Assembly (NCBI GenBank): GCA_014549065.1
Contig: JACDOX010000007.1
Coordinates: forward strand, 10,027,648 to 10,091,647
DNA from: Cardinalis cardinalis
Taxonomy: Eukaryota; Chordata; Aves; Passeriformes; Cardinalidae
Direction: 5' to 3'
Length of the DNA: 64,000 nucleotides
In this document: positions 1 through 12,929 of the stretch, piece after piece
Layout: each line of letters starts with the position of its first letter
Position numbering within the stretch: the stretch's first letter is position 1
Notes under the pieces: model-generated
What the model saw: the letters and a program-made list of their open reading frames with translations, nothing else
What the model was told of the DNA's origin: nothing
Databases searched by the model: none
Made by a program: the position numbers and the translations under genes

Positions 1-1544
1 GTTGAGAAAACCTTGGTTTACATTATCCCTCTCTGCTCCTCTTCTCCCCCAGACTCCCCAGAAAAGCCAAAAATCTCTGATTTTGATTTGCTTAGCTTCA
101 TCTCTATTACCCTACCATGCTTCCTTTTTTTTTTTCTTTTTTTCTCTTCATTTTATTTTCCCTTCTTAATTTCTGGAAGACCTAATATTTTCTAAAGGAG
201 GTAAGAATTAATTTGTAGTTAAGATAATTTTATTGACAAAAAGGTTGAATTTCTTGATTTTCTTTGGTCATGTAAAAACAGTCCCTGAATAATGAAGTGC
301 CACCCACAGTTTGAAAACTCTTTTGACAAGGCTTCAGTAATAACTCCAAACTATGATCCCTATGCTGCCCCATGAAATACAATGCTCTTATAGGTTATTT
401 TTATTACATTATTTGCTATGACACTTCTCCCTGATGTGTTGATTCTTACCATAGCAACAGCATGTGGAAAAAGAAATTTGAAATCAAAACGCATCCGAAG
501 CATCCCAGGAAAACAGATCAGACAGTGCCGTGACATATAGTTATTATATTTTTTCCAGATCTATATTTAATTCTATAATTAAAAAATCATGTGGGCTTTT
601 TTTCCTGTTTTTTTCTTTAATAACAGCAATGTAAACAACAGAAGTGTTGTTTACATTGCTGTTATTGCAAAACATTGTGTGCATTGCTGCATTCTTTTAA
701 GCCGGCATAAACATCCTGGACTGATGAACAGAGTTAGTGCTAAGGACTCTAGGCTTCTTCCCAGCCCCAACCTTTGTGCACACACACACTGGAAATCTAT
801 TCCCCTACATGGATTTTGAATCCCTTCCATGCCCAGGTCTGCAGGACAAATATGACTCAGAGCTGACTCCTACAAACACTCCAAACCGCAGTCCTGCTAG
901 GTTAAATGGGACAAATTCAATGAGGGAAGTTATTTGCCCACACAGGTATACAGAAATCTTTATGCTGTGACACACACCTTTTTCCTGGAAGAGGACATCT
1001 ACTCTAGGATTAAAGGTGGCTCATTACTAATGAATTAATGCCTTGCAGATAACATGCATAGTCATTCTGCAGGCAAAGCAAATGTCAATGGTCCCAGAGA
1101 AAGCTCAAAGGAGTTTTTGGTGTTGGGCAGCTGATATGAGTTACAGTTCCAGCTGCTTCATTCACTGTGGAATTTTACTGTCTCAGATACTGCTTCATGT
1201 TGTAGTATTATAGCATTGACACAGTAAATACTACTTATTGTGGTATTTTAAAAATTTCTGATAAATAGAACTGTATCTTATCCATCCATGTTAAATTTCC
1301 AACAGAACCATAATGACAAATAATACGTAAAGAAGTAGAAAACCGCAATAATTCCATTTTAGGTAAATACTAACTACCTGTATAACATAATAATGCACAC
1401 AATTGCTTAAAATATTTCACACATAGGGGACTATGACTTTAAAGTTGCAAATGATGTAAAGCTTCAATATCACTACTTTACTCCTTGTTTTTTTGAAAAA
1501 GAACAGAAATAGAAAACTGAAAATCTTGTATATGGACAAAATAT
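1..1544. other. Unique AT-rich DNA, no gene seen
   Basis: There is no recognisable exon, RNA gene or repeat family here apart from the perfect hairpin at 619-666, listed separately. Short poly-T runs occur near 122-145. The short open frames here have no family features. Confidence 0.6.
619..666. repeat. Perfect hairpin: 22-bp arms, 4-nt loop
   Basis: The left arm (619-640) and right arm (645-666) are exact reverse complements, separated by GAAG (641-644). Pairing stops exactly at 618/667. Each arm contains GTAAACA or its complement TGTTTAC, the core bound by forkhead (FOX) transcription factors, so the structure holds two facing FOX-type sites. The family of origin is unknown. It could be a tiny transposon remnant, a recent palindromic duplication or a regulatory palindrome. 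The stem is short for a canonical microRNA precursor. Confidence 0.9.
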
Positions 1545-2030
1545 TTCAATTGGAAGGAACCTAAAATGATCTAGTCCAACTGCCTGACCAATTCAGGGCT
1601 GACCAAAAGTTCAAGCACGGGTTTTGTCAAAATACCTTTAAACACTGGCAGGCTTGGGGCATCAATCACCTCTACAAGGAGCCTGTTCCAATGTTTGACC
1701 ATCCTCTAAGTAAAGAAATGTTTCTTCATATCTAGTCTGGACCTTTGCTGGTCCGGTTTTAAACCATTCCCATGTGTCTCGTCACTGGGTACCCAGGAGA
1801 AGAGCTGAGCACCTCCTTCCTCATGTTCTCTCCTTAGGAAGCTGTAGAAAGGTCACCCTTCAACCTCCCCTTCTCCAAATTAGACAAGCCCAAAGTCCTC
1901 AGGACAGATGTTCCAGCTTTGATGCCCTCATCTGGACACATTCAAGAACCTTCACATTCTTCTTAAACTGCAGGGCCCAAAACCCCCAGCACACAGTGCT
2001 CAGGGTGAGGGTATGCCAACATTGGTACCC
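1545..2030 (-). mobile_element. CR1 LINE, 5'-truncated 3' portion
   Basis: Read on the minus strand this is the 3' part of a CR1 retrotransposon. Starting from the 3' end (left edge) it shows the typical words for the TCCAACTGCCTGACC segment, the decayed 'AACACTGGCAGGCTTGGGGCATC' block, 'GTTTGACCATCCTCT', and the stretch describing the end of ORF2 ('CAAAGTCCTCAGGAC', 'CACATTCTTCTTAAACTGCAG'). It looks like the same CR1 subfamily as the plus-strand copy at 16410-16997. It is truncated at its 5' end, as most CR1 copies are, and no open frame survives. The right boundary is approximate. Confidence 0.88.
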
Positions 2031-5000
2031 ACAGCTTTCTGAAAGCTATTTGAAATAAATTCTTCAAACATAAAAATGCCAGCCACTTGAACTCCGTGCC
2101 CTCTATTTACATTATACTTCAAAGATCACAAATAAAAAGTACATCTTCCCTTTACCACTAATTTTAAAACCAGAAGATGTGCTCAGAATCAAAAGTTAGT
2201 AATTTCTGGCCGCCCAAATGAAGTACTTATCAGTAACAAGAGTACCAAAGCTACATGAAATCCAATGCATTCTTGATTAAGAATATTAGATAGTCCAATA
2301 TTAAAATAACTTTGCTTAGAGCATGATGGCTACCTCCTATTTGAAAGACTGACTAATGCTTAGAATATTGCATCTGTGTAAATGTTAAGAACTCCACTCT
2401 CACCAACTGAAATTTAATCCAAAGGGGAAACAGGACTTTTTTCAAACTACAAACAAAGATTCTTTGTTTTACTTGAACTATTTATAGTCAGAAACCAGAA
2501 CTAAGCCAAATCAAAATGAGTCTGCAAAAAACCCTGTGGAGCACTGCGCACTGGAAGATCAAACCTCCCAAAAGAGAAATGTGGATAAGGCTCTTGACAT
2601 ATCATTTACACTCTGAAGGTCAATAGTGAAATCTGGTTTAAGGTTAGTCATCCATAAATGAGGAGCATGACTAGAAACCTATTGTGCCTAACTCTACACC
2701 ATCATCCATCCTTCACAAGAACTCAGGAGTCATCACTATAGCTGGCCTCTGTCCAGCAAGAACTTTGCTTTTTAAGTCCAGCAGGGAACAGGACTGCTCC
2801 ACTCTCTGAGTCAGTAAACATCTTACATTGAAGCTTAAGTACAACAGCTCAAGTAGTCAAAAAACAAAGTAATAAAAGCAGGCCATGAACATATTTAAGG
2901 GGAAAAAACACGAGAAAACTGGAACAGCATCCAAATGGAGTATAGGAAGTAAAAAACTCCCTAAATAGTTGTAAGAAGGAGTTTGATCAGTACATGAAAG
3001 GAATTGTATGACATCTTGGCTGCAAAAGCAAGGGACTGAACTGCATAACCCAGAAGAATCAGTCATATCTTCTTATGAGCGTACAATTCTCTATAGGTAT
3101 GTTTAAAGGGAGAAAATAAAGTTTTTAAAAAATGTTATAAAAAGGCACCAGAACCCATAGAACACGATCAAAGCAAAATCTAAGATAATCATCTAGCACT
3201 TATGATTTCTTAGACTTTCAAATATTTTATTTAAGTAAGTTAGCTAAAATTTTTAAAAATACATCTTTTATTCCAGTCTAGACAGCATGACATCATCTGC
3301 CTGCATCTTATTTCTCACAGGGCTGGGTAAACTGCTTTTTTTTCAACCCTCTCTTCTAAAGAATGGAATCCATAATGTGGTTTAGCATGTGTCTGTGTAT
3401 TCCTGCATAATCTAATGTCCCCATTTAATATTTTAAAACAAATCATTAAAAAAATAACCAGTAAGACCTGGGAGCTTTATATTTCATTCATTACAAAACA
3501 TATTCTAATCTTTTACTCCTTTTCTCTGAAGGCATTTTATTCTGAATTTACTTTTATCCTTCTATATAGTTTCTTCTTATTGCAAGAGAAACTTGAATCA
3601 TGCATTACCATTTAAAAGTAAGCATAACATATTCTGTACATGTATGGCAGACTGCAGGTGCAGCTCTGAGATAAAAGGGGCAGAAAAATGTTTTGTTTGG
3701 GAGCCATAAACGCTGGGTTAATAAAAAGTCACTATGGAATATGCTGGGGGCCTCTGTTGGAGATGCACATGAAGGATGTGAGATGGAAGCCTGAAGCTTC
3801 CAGTGGGACTGCTGAGCACTGGACTCTGTCATTCATAACACAAGGAGGTGAAGCTAGCCCCAGGTCACAGGCATGCTCTGCACAGCCCTCTGCTCATGAG
3901 GGACAGGGTAGCTGCTTGTGAGGAGTACGAAAAATGCCCTCCTTCATCATGTAATTAAAGACTGCACAGCAGGTGTGCCCATGAATTAAATACAAAGAAA
4001 ACATAAATACTCTCTTTTTGTGCCTTTTAAATGCTTTATTTTGCCTCTTAGATGTTTTTAACATCTTTTTTCCTTTGCACGTAGCCATTTTAACTGCTCA
4101 CTCTTAAGTACTGTCCCAGGTGGCTTCTTCCTTCCATTGTGTTACCACTCCATGTCTTTCTAGCCAGACTCTCTTCTAAATAATTTATAACTCAGATCCT
4201 CACCAGGACTTTCAGACCAAGAGCACAGATCCATCGTCAGCCTAAGTCAATTTTATGCTGCCTTTTCCTACGCCTCCCTTCCACTGTGCCTTGAGGCAGC
4301 TGTAGTGTTAATATGAGCAGTTAGTCAGATGGATCAAGGACCTGACTGGGCTAAATAGTTTTTTTGTATATTACCAGTTGCAGCACACTATTCAGAGGAA
4401 AGAAGGAGGATTGTGCAGGACTCCCTCTGCAGAAGCAGCTGGAATTTAGACCAGCTTAAGCTGATCTTAAAACTATACTTTAAACTGTCAGTGTACAGCT
4501 CCCTTTCAGCCTGCAATTTCGCCTTCTAACATTAGTTGTGCTTTCTTCCAATCCAGCCTCCAATCTCTGATATTTGTTATGTGCCTTTTATCTCACATTC
4601 TCTTAAATCTTACTAATCCCATCCCAGAGCAATGCTTTTCCCTCTTCCATCCTCTCTTAAAGACTCCCTCACACTTACTTTTTTTTTTAATTTTTGCTTA
4701 TGCGGATACTTTATTACCTTTTTGTTTAAAAATTTCTTTGGTTCCATATATTCTACTATCCATGATTCTGCCTCACATTGCTTACACCTCTAGACTGCAC
4801 TTGTATATGTCACACACAAGCAAAGTCTGCATGAGAGTGCAAATTTAGAAGCTGCTTTTAAGATTTCAGCCTTGATGATCAAGCGTGAGTTTGCCTTTGC
4901 AATACATACTGGAAAGACCTCACAGGAGTGAAGGATCTGATATTATCCATATGGCACTGCAGATTTCACCTTCAGACTCGAAAGAATCAAAATCCTCCTC

Positions 5001-5306
5001 CTCTCAGATTCTTCTGTATTGCCAGGCAGGAGAATTCTGCCAATCCCAAATGCTAACAGGCACCTATCCTCACTCAAAATGCAGCTTTAAAACTAAACTG
5101 ATGGCTAGGAACAGTCACATTTACAATTCTTTTCTAGTCTCTACCCCACATTACCACTGAAAACTAACTGTAAAAAGAGAAGGAAAATAAATTACCTTCT
5201 CCTGGTCTTTTATTTTACTATTATCGCTGCTTAATATTTTGTCTGTGCACTACAAAACTCAAGGATGGGGTTGTTGAGATGACTAATTAGTTGATGTCTG
5301 TGACAC
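2031..5306. other. Unique DNA, no gene seen
   Basis: AT-rich sequence without recognisable exons or repeats. A 12-bp perfect palindrome (CAGCTTAAGCTG) lies near 4453-4465. The open frames are short and lack family features. Confidence 0.55.
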
Positions 5307-5500
5307 AGAAACATAGAATGGTTTATGTTAGAAGGGATCTTTAGGATCACCTAGTTCTAATCCCCGTGCGATAGGCATGGATGCTCAAAGACCCATCCAG
5401 CCTGGCTTCAAACACTTCCAAGGGTGAGGCATCCACAACTTCTATGCATAGCCTGTTCCAGTGCCTCACCAGTGTCTCATCTTTGATATGTAAAGAGTAA
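5307..5500 (-). mobile_element. CR1 LINE 3' fragment
   Basis: The left edge begins with the CR1 3' tail (CATAGAATGGTTTATG) and continues through the decayed 'CCCATCCAGCCTGGCTTCAAACACTTCCAAGG' block and 'GCATCCACAACTTCTATGC', then 'CCTGTTCCAGTGCCTCACC'. The element is oriented on the minus strand and is severely 5'-truncated at about 200 bp. It is of the 'CCATCCAGCCTGGC' type, the same broad subtype as the copies at 18.8 kb and 35.5 kb. Confidence 0.87.
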
Positions 5501-6401
5501 CAAATGAAGTATCCACCTGCTTCTAGAATTCATAAAATATTTTGTATTAGGTGAAAATCCATATACAGACAAAATAATTTCTTGCACGTAGATGGACAAC
5601 CAGAAACATGCAGCTAAAAGACTACATTTTTTTATCATATAGAATTTATATATTTAAAAGATTCCTACACTTAACATGTGCTTTATTTAGACCTCAGATT
5701 TTAGAAAGAACTCTCAATTTATTTCATCCTGTGATGGAATCAAGCAGTGTCGTGTTGCAGAAATCAAATGAAAGTGCCAAGGAATTTTGGTTTAGTTAGG
5801 CAGACTGCCTGAAACATGAGCCATCTCATACAAGATAAGATTCTCTGAAGTAATAATAATAGATACTTCACACCTTCCCTGTTGTCAGTGTTCTACCAGC
5901 CTGTTTGGAGTCTCTCACTTAGGCAAAAAATCCTACTGAAAAATTATTTAACAGGAATAGGAATTGCTGAATTTAGCCATAGCTCTGCCACCCTATTTTA
6001 CAGGTAGGAACAGCATTGCACAAACTCCATGTTCAGTGCTACTTTAGGAGATGTTTCCAAGACCTGCAGTGAGAACCCCTGAGACACTGACCATGCCTCT
6101 GTAATGGTTAAGTGAAAGCTAAAACTTAATTTTTAACTTCCATACTTTTACAGCCTAAGTTGTTCCCTGCTCAATACTATAAAGGCAAAATGTATAAACC
6201 TTTTCAAAAGGCACAGAAATGAAACAGAACACACTTCTCTCCATTGATATCACAACAGGAGAAGGAACAATTCACATACTTATTTAAGTACAAGTATTTA
6301 CATTTGCTAAGTTCTACCTTTCTGCTCCTGTTACAGCCTCAGCTAGGTTATACAAATTTGAAACCTGATTGGCTCTGAAGTGTGCCTGGAAGGTGGACAT
6401 C
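5501..6401. other. Unique DNA, no gene seen
   Basis: No exon, RNA gene or repeat family was recognised in this stretch. Confidence 0.5.
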
Positions 6402-6472
6402 ACAGGTTTGGAACAAGATGATCTTTAACATCCTTTTCAATCCCAAGTCATTCTATGGTTCTATGATTCTAC
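6402..6472 (+). mobile_element. CR1 LINE terminal 3' fragment
   Basis: About 70 bp of the extreme CR1 3' end on the plus strand: a decayed 'GGAACAAGATGATCTTTAACATCC' segment followed by the octamer tail TTCTATGGTTCTATGATTCTA ending at 6472. Confidence 0.8.
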
Positions 6473-7004
6473 AAAATTTCATTAAGTTTCTGCACTGCTG
6501 ATAAACACTCGCATTTTGTCTGGCAAGGAAGTCCAAAGAAGCTTGGAAGAACATCATGGCCAGGTACTTGTCTCCTTCTTCAGAAAGACAGCCTTTTTTG
6601 TTTATCCTGAAGGGTTTTCTAAGCCCACCTCAGGATCCTACTTCCTTCCCAGATCATGTTCCCTGTTTTTCACCACAGTGTCTCTGAATACTGATGTACT
6701 CAAGGTTACTGAGGCAGCCATCATGACCTAAAGATATTGCCTGAAACTGCTAAGGTTGGCTTGTAGATGTTTTATGAATTCACCAAGTGAAAGAATGGCA
6801 ATGGTATGATTGGTAAGAGAATCATACAGTCATGGTGCTTTATTGTACTAGAGCTCAAAGAACTCTACCACTTTGATTTGCACAACATTTTCAAATTTTG
6901 ATTGCAGATTAAAAAATCTTTATGTGAGCTGCAGATACCTCATTATAAAAGATAATGTTGTATGTAAAGTGCCAGTACGTTTGGAACAGATTGTGCCACT
7001 ATAT
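6473..7004. other. Unique DNA, no gene seen
   Basis: No exon or repeat family was recognised between the CR1 tail and the solo LTR. Confidence 0.5.
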
Positions 7005-7009
7005 ACATG

Positions 7010-7565
7010 TGCTGGTTTTAACTGGGAAAGAACTAATTTTCCTCACAGAAGCCAGTATGGGGCTGGGGTTTGGATTTTTCATTACTGCTGATCAGTGCTG
7101 GCACAGTGTCAAGGCCATTCCTGCTTCTCACCCCACCCCAGCAGTGAGGAGGCTGGGGATTCACAGGAAGCTGGGAGGGGACACAGCAGGGACAGCTGAT
7201 CTCAAGTGATCCAAGAGATATTCCTTAGCCTATGGCATCATGTGCAGTATGTAGAGCTGGGGGAAGAAGGAAGGGGAAGGATGTTCAGAATGAGGGTGTC
7301 TGTCTTCCCAAGTCACTGTTAGAGCAGACAGAGCCAGGATTTCCTGGGGAGGATTGAACACCTGCCACATCAGAGGAAGTGAGGAAAGAATTCCTCATTT
7401 TGTTTTTCTTGTGTGTGTGGCTTTTGCTTTACCTGTTAAACTGTCTTTAGCTCAACCCATGAGTTCTTCCTTTTACTCTTTGGATTCTCTGTCCCATTCT
7501 GTTGGTGGGGCAGTGAGCAAGTGGCTGTGTGGGGCTTAGTTACCATTAGGGTTAAAACCACAACA
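7010..7565 (+). mobile_element. Solo LTR of an avian endogenous retrovirus, 5-bp target duplication
   Basis: The element starts TGCTGGTTTTAACTGGG and ends with the retroviral TG...CA arrangement (AACCACAACA). It is flanked by the identical 5-mer ACATG at 7005-7009 and 7566-7570, a target-site duplication that fixes the boundaries. Family landmarks in order are a 'TCACCCCACCCCAGCAGTGAGG' block, a decayed TATA region near 7231-7243, 'GTCTTCCCAAGT', 'GGCTTTTGCTTTACC', and a decayed polyadenylation site (GTTAAACTGTCTTTAGCTC). No gag, pol or env follows, so this is a solo LTR left by recombination. It is the same family as the copy at 59603-60191. The 5-bp duplication fits an ERVL-like group, which I infer from pattern only. 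Confidence 0.9.
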
Positions 7566-7570
7566 ACATG

Positions 7571-10500
7571 TCACTCAATTAATGAAATTTTATATTAGCT
7601 ATGATTAAATAAGAGGACTAATTTCTCATCAGACTTCTGGGGTTGACCCTAAAACCTTGCTATAAAACTAACTGCTTTTTAAAATGCACACAAAAGAGCT
7701 TGTCAAAAATTATTAACAGAAAATCCTTCTGCAACTATTTTAAGTAAATCAAGAGCCAAATTGTAATCAAGAAATGTATAGTCTTGAGCCATCCACACCT
7801 CAAAAAGCCAAATGAATGAACTAATTAAGTATTTCATCTGCCATTTACAGAAAACAAGCATTTTGCTCCCTTGGATTAAGTGTTCACAGCATCTAAATAT
7901 ATCTAATGCATAGATGACAAAGTCAGATATTTCAAGATCCATAATCAAAATTATTGGATACATACTCTTTGTTAAAAGCCTTGCAGGGTAGCAGGAATCA
8001 ATAGTGCATTATGTATACCGCCCTATAAACAAAATTTAAGTTTTTTCACTGATACAATGGCAGTGCTGGAACAGGTACCCATCTACCAGCATGGAGCTGC
8101 AGCAGTGGATGGAGTAGCAGGAATTGCCTCACCCCACTTTAACCTGTAATTACTTGGGCTGCTCCTAGAAGATTCTTTGGGACATGAGTGATCACTGGGA
8201 CTTAAAATAAAACTCATTCTTGAAAATGCATTCCCTTTGAATTGTGTTTAAAAACGTCTCTCTCCTCACGAGACATGAAATACCATATTTATATCAAGCA
8301 AATTCTGAGCATTTTAGCTCCAATGACACAGCTCTTCTTGCATTTGGTTGGAATTGGTGGAACAGTTACACTGTGTTGTCTAAAGTTAACAAAAACATTC
8401 TTTTCCCTTTCCTACAAACACTTTCTGCACACAAAACAACCTCCAGCCTACGCTGGCAAGTAGGGTAGAATAGCTGGATGCAAATCCAGGGAAAACTGGA
8501 GTAAATAAAAACATACAGCAAAAAAACACTGCAGCGGCAGACCCCTCTCCAGAACTACTTTTCACTTGATCTCCTACAAACCATTGTCATCAGAGAGCTG
8601 TTTTAGCCCTACCAGACTGTAATTAAGTTGTCCCTATCTAATAAAAGGAAAACCAAGCCGACTGATGCATGCAAACCATAAGACAGAGGAGTACATCACT
8701 GTTAAGGGTGAGGGAGCACTTTGCTCTCTTGGCCCTGAACAACTCAGCCACTGCAGCACCAGATAATTAGACCTCCTGCTTTTGCAGAGAGCCACCCTCC
8801 TCCTGTCCCTGCCATGCCTGAGCACTTGTTACCTCTGAACCCTTACCCACATGCACCAAGACTGGGAAGGGAACTGCTAGTAGATCTGTTCAACATCTGG
8901 TTCTTCAGAGTAACACACTTCTCAGGAGGAAAATACTAATTTTCTTCAATGCATAAGCAAGAACAACAGAAGAAAAACACCTATTTTATTATAAAGATCG
9001 TATTTCCAGCAGAAAAAAAATGCAAGTAAATAATCATCTTTCCTTAAGGTAACATCATTCATCTAAACCTTAAAATTACAAATATACACTCGGATGGAAA
9101 CACATACACATATAGTACCATTTTAAATTAGTAAAGAAAGAGGTATCTAAAGAGAAAAATGGATTAATAGTTTCAGATGCTACTGATTTTTAATGTATAT
9201 TGTAATTGCATTCTGTGTGGATACAGATAAAACCACTGCACCACAGCCCCAAAATTACCAGGCAGCCCTATGATAGTTCTCATTTACTTTGTTAAAACTC
9301 TAGGAAAGTCTGTCATCACTACAGTTTCCTTGATAAATATACCCAAACATAACAGCTACTTTGCCCTGCAACAAAATGTCACTGAACCTGATGGGTAGTG
9401 GTAATTTAGGACAAGAAAAAATACACATGGTCTTCTTTCGTGGAACCACCACATCCACAGAATAAAAACTCCTCTGACTAAGCATTTTAGACTCACATTG
9501 CAGAATAACAAGGCGCAATAATACAAGAAAATAATTTCAGTTGGTGAGCAGTAAAAAGAAATCCCACCTTACTTTCACAGCAATAATGTCCACAAAGTTG
9601 GAGTGACTTCTGAAGACTCCATTACTTTGTTTATAGATGTTCACAGCTTTAAAAGACTTGTTTCAAAAACAAAGCAAACAAACAAAAAAGGCTTTAGAAG
9701 TGAATCAATCCAAGGTTTGATGCCATATCCAAATCTCAAAATATAAGTTGGAGATGTTTAATCTAGGTTAGTACATTACAGAATAAGCTAAGTGTTGGTG
9801 TGTTGTCACTTACGCCAGTGGGAACAACCCCCAGAACAAACTCAACGTTAACCTTACTTCAACACTGTCATACCCAGCTGAAAGCACTCCTGTCTTTCAG
9901 TTGTCATTAAAAAACCCCAAACACATGACTTGCTCTTTTTGTGTACAAACATTCTATCTTTTTTTTTTTCACCAACAGCTAAGCAACCAACTAAAGGGTT
10001 CTAGTGTGTAGATTTTGAAATGAGCACTGCTTTTCCAGAAACAGTTAAAGGACACTAGGAGAATTCTCTTTAAAAGCTCTTGAGAAAAACAATGTTAAGA
10101 GTTTTCCATTTCCTGATATATTTTAGTGTTGCTGTGGTAAAAGACAATATCTACCTGTAAACATACAATATGCACCCAAAATAAAATCTAAACAAAATAA
10201 GATTTGCTGTCAATAGCATTCTTTGGAAATATCCTAAATCCTGACATGGTGAGATAAAAAACCATGAAGAGTGCTGATCACAGGTAACTCCTGGTGACTT
10301 CAGCAGAGGTAGTGGATGTTTCAGCCTTCTGTGGATTAAAAGGAGGTGGTACGATTTTAATCTACAGAACAAGAACTGTTCTGTGCTACATGTGATTTTA
10401 ACAGCAAACTCTATCAAACCAGAAAAATTGTATCACATTGCACTGCTTACCAAGAAAATATGTTTAGCCAGCAGTCAGGGTTCAGCAGAACCGCAGATGA

Positions 10501-12111
10501 CAAGCTAACATGCATCACCCATATTTATTTATCTAAACTGCTAGTGCAGTGTGCTCGTTTTCCATCCCTTTTTCTTACCCTGCATCCCTTCAAGAATGAT
10601 GTACACAGCACATCAGGTGTCTCTCTCCTCACAGCTATCAAGCATTAGGAATGTCACATCTCACTCAAAGCATGCTTCCCACTTTCACAATCAGCCAGCC
10701 ACAGCAGAAAAAAAAATCCAAGGCAAACTTGTGTAAAATATTTTAATTTAGGCTAACAAGAAATGATGAAATGCCCCTTGATAGCACAAGACTATTTCCA
10801 TGACTGCTTATTTTTACTGAGTGTTATCTATGCAGCATGTGGAAAGACAGGATATTTTGGAATTGCATTAACTAGACAGGCAACATTAATGTTCCTGTAT
10901 CCATGAAGGCCTCCAAACACAGATTATAACAACCATTTTAGCCCATTTGTAAACTTTTAGATACAAAAATGATTCAACCTGTTAGAAAACCATGTATACC
11001 AAGTGCTCTTTCACTTTGTATTTGTATTTTATAAGTAAATTCAGGTCTCACAGACAGACAAGCGTTAATACTTTTGAGCTAACATCTGAAAGCGTGTACC
11101 ATTGTGAAGCCATTCTTCCTTACAAGTTCTTAAGCAAAATCGCCACTTGTTTTGAAACCAACAAGAGAGATGTGAAAAATCCATGAAAAAGAGCTAGAGG
11201 CTGTTATTTTGCTTCATATTAAGTGACACTTTGCAAATGGCACCCTGCAAGTTATGCCTTAACACCTTGTTAAAATGCAACTAAAATCTATATTACCCCG
11301 ATTCACACACATAGGTAAAATACATAATTGAAGGCACACGAAAAGACTTGGGGGAAATCCATGAAACATATAAATTACTTGATTGCCTCTGAATAATAAA
11401 TCGTTCCCCAGCAGATTTATAATAGACTGTTTTACCGTAAAAGCACATTTCTGCCATCAATAGGCACAGTTTTCTGAAGAATGAAAAACAGTCTAAAACA
11501 ACTTTGGAAATGGGAAGTAAGCCGGACTCCAATGCTTCTGCTGGCTGACCAAACTGATAATGTTTCATGTCTCTTTTTCTCATCGAACACTAATATGTAA
11601 CAGCAAACAATCCATTTGCTCTGGATCGCAACTCTTATTTTCCCCACTCATCCCTGGAACAACACTGTCTCGGGCTGCTGGAGGAACAGAAATGCTATCC
11701 CTCCTCATTAGCTGTAAAGTTTTCCTTTTCTGCACTCCTCTACCGAGAAGCCAGGAGACGAGTGGGAGCCATCACCTTGAAGGTGCCAGTAATGATGTAT
11801 GGAAAGATGTTCTCGAGCACAAGGGACTGAACTCTGTGGAGAGCTCTGTAGCTTTCCTGCATCCCTGACCAGCTTCTCCCTCAGCAGCCCCTGCTGTGCT
11901 CCTTGCTCTATGTTACAGGGACTGTTTGGCAGCTTTAACACTCATCACCCCAGGAACACGAAATACAAATGCACTTTGCACACTCACCCACACACTCACT
12001 CACTCTCAAGACACACGTGCACACACACAGAGCTCCCTTGGCACTACATGCAATTCATTCCAAGTCCCCTGTGTATTGCTTCAAAACAGAAACCAAGCAT
12101 ACACACAGAAA
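7571..12111. other. Unique AT-rich DNA with minor A-rich tracts, no gene seen
   Basis: No exon or repeat family was recognised. There are short A/C-rich or poly-T tracts near 9662-9690 and 9960-9970 and CA-rich sequence near 11975-12030. The open frames are short, overlap in several frames and lack domain features. Confidence 0.5.
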
Positions 12112-12260
12112 GGAAAAAACAACAACAACAAAAAAAACCCAAAACAAAAAACAAAACAAAACAAAAAAACCCAACAAACCAAAAAACCCACCCACTCACC
12201 ACCAAATCCCAACCAAATATTCCACCAAAATAAAAAACAAAAACAACCAAATAAACGACA
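12112..12260. repeat. A/C-rich low-complexity tract
   Basis: Nearly all A and C on the plus strand (AACAACAACAAC, CCCAAAAC, AACCC words), so G/T-rich on the minus strand. Long open frames in all plus frames here are an effect of the missing stop codons in A/C-only sequence, not genes. Similar blocks recur at 12538-12640 and 12866-12917, flanking the CpG island. Confidence 0.9.
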
Positions 12261-12537
12261 CGGCAAGGAGGAGGGAATGAGGAAGGGAGTGGGGGTAGGA
12301 CGAAGGGAAAAGGAGAAGCTTGTTTTTTTTTTTCCTGCTGTTGCTGTGGCTCCCAAGCATGCAGCGCTAAGGAAGAGTAGTTCCCCACTTTCATCAGCTA
12401 GCTACATCCTTGGGATAAAAGGGAGCAGTCCGGAATGATGCTGAGGCTGCAGAAGGCAAAATAAGGTTTTGCCTGACTCCCCGTGAAATTCTCTCCTCCA
12501 CATCCCCTCCTCCCTAAAACCTGCCCTAAATGGGGAA

Positions 12538-12640
12538 AAAACCAAAACAAACAACAAAAAAAAGGAAAAAAAAAATCGAAGCCAAAATACCAAAAAAACA
12601 ACCAAAACCAAAAAGAAAAAACAAAACCAACACACAAGGA
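12538..12640. repeat. A/C-rich low-complexity tract
   Basis: A second A/C-rich block with AAAACCAAA-type words, similar in composition to 12112-12260. It lies between that block and the CpG island. Confidence 0.88.
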
Positions 12641-12660
12641 AAAAAGTGATGAAAAGACAC

Positions 12661-12670
12661 AACTCACCTT
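12661..12670 (-). other. Candidate minus-strand splice donor
   Basis: The minus strand reads AAG then GTGAGT, an exact match to the vertebrate 5' splice-site consensus, with the exon side ending at 12668. It lies about 330 bp inside a minus-strand transcript that would start in the CpG island. One consensus match is weak evidence. It is listed because of its position, not because an exon has been shown. Confidence 0.25.
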
Positions 12671-12865
12671 AACAAGGGGTGTTGGATGGGGTCAGAGAGG
12701 AGGAAGGGTATAAAAGATCTATATTTAGCAGAGGTTGTGATAGTATTAAAACACACAGACACAGGGTTTGGAAGCAGGGGGAAGAGTATAAAAAATGAGA
12801 GGAAGAGAAATTATCAAGAACGTGTAAGTCAGTCTGGCAGGAGAGAGGTGAATCCCCAAGAAAAA

Positions 12866-12917
12866 AAAAATTAAAAGAAAAAATAAATTTTAAAAAACCC
12901 CAAAAAACAACCACCAA
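12866..12917. repeat. A-rich low-complexity tract
   Basis: A-rich run with interspersed CCCC, directly abutting the left shore of the CpG island. Confidence 0.85.
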
Positions 12918-12929
12918 AAGCCGAGAGGA

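Noticed and set aside
11896..12438. 180-residue open frame (and overlapping frames at 11799-12394)
   Set aside because: It runs through A/C-only low-complexity sequence that cannot form stop codons, and long frames appear in several phases and on both strands. The peptide is K/N/Q/P/T-rich with no domain.
12708..12790. TATA-like boxes (GGTATAAAAG, AGTATAAAAAATG) upstream of the CpG island on the plus strand
   Set aside because: They lie in A-rich DNA where such words are expected, and CpG-island promoters usually lack TATA. No start site can be inferred.
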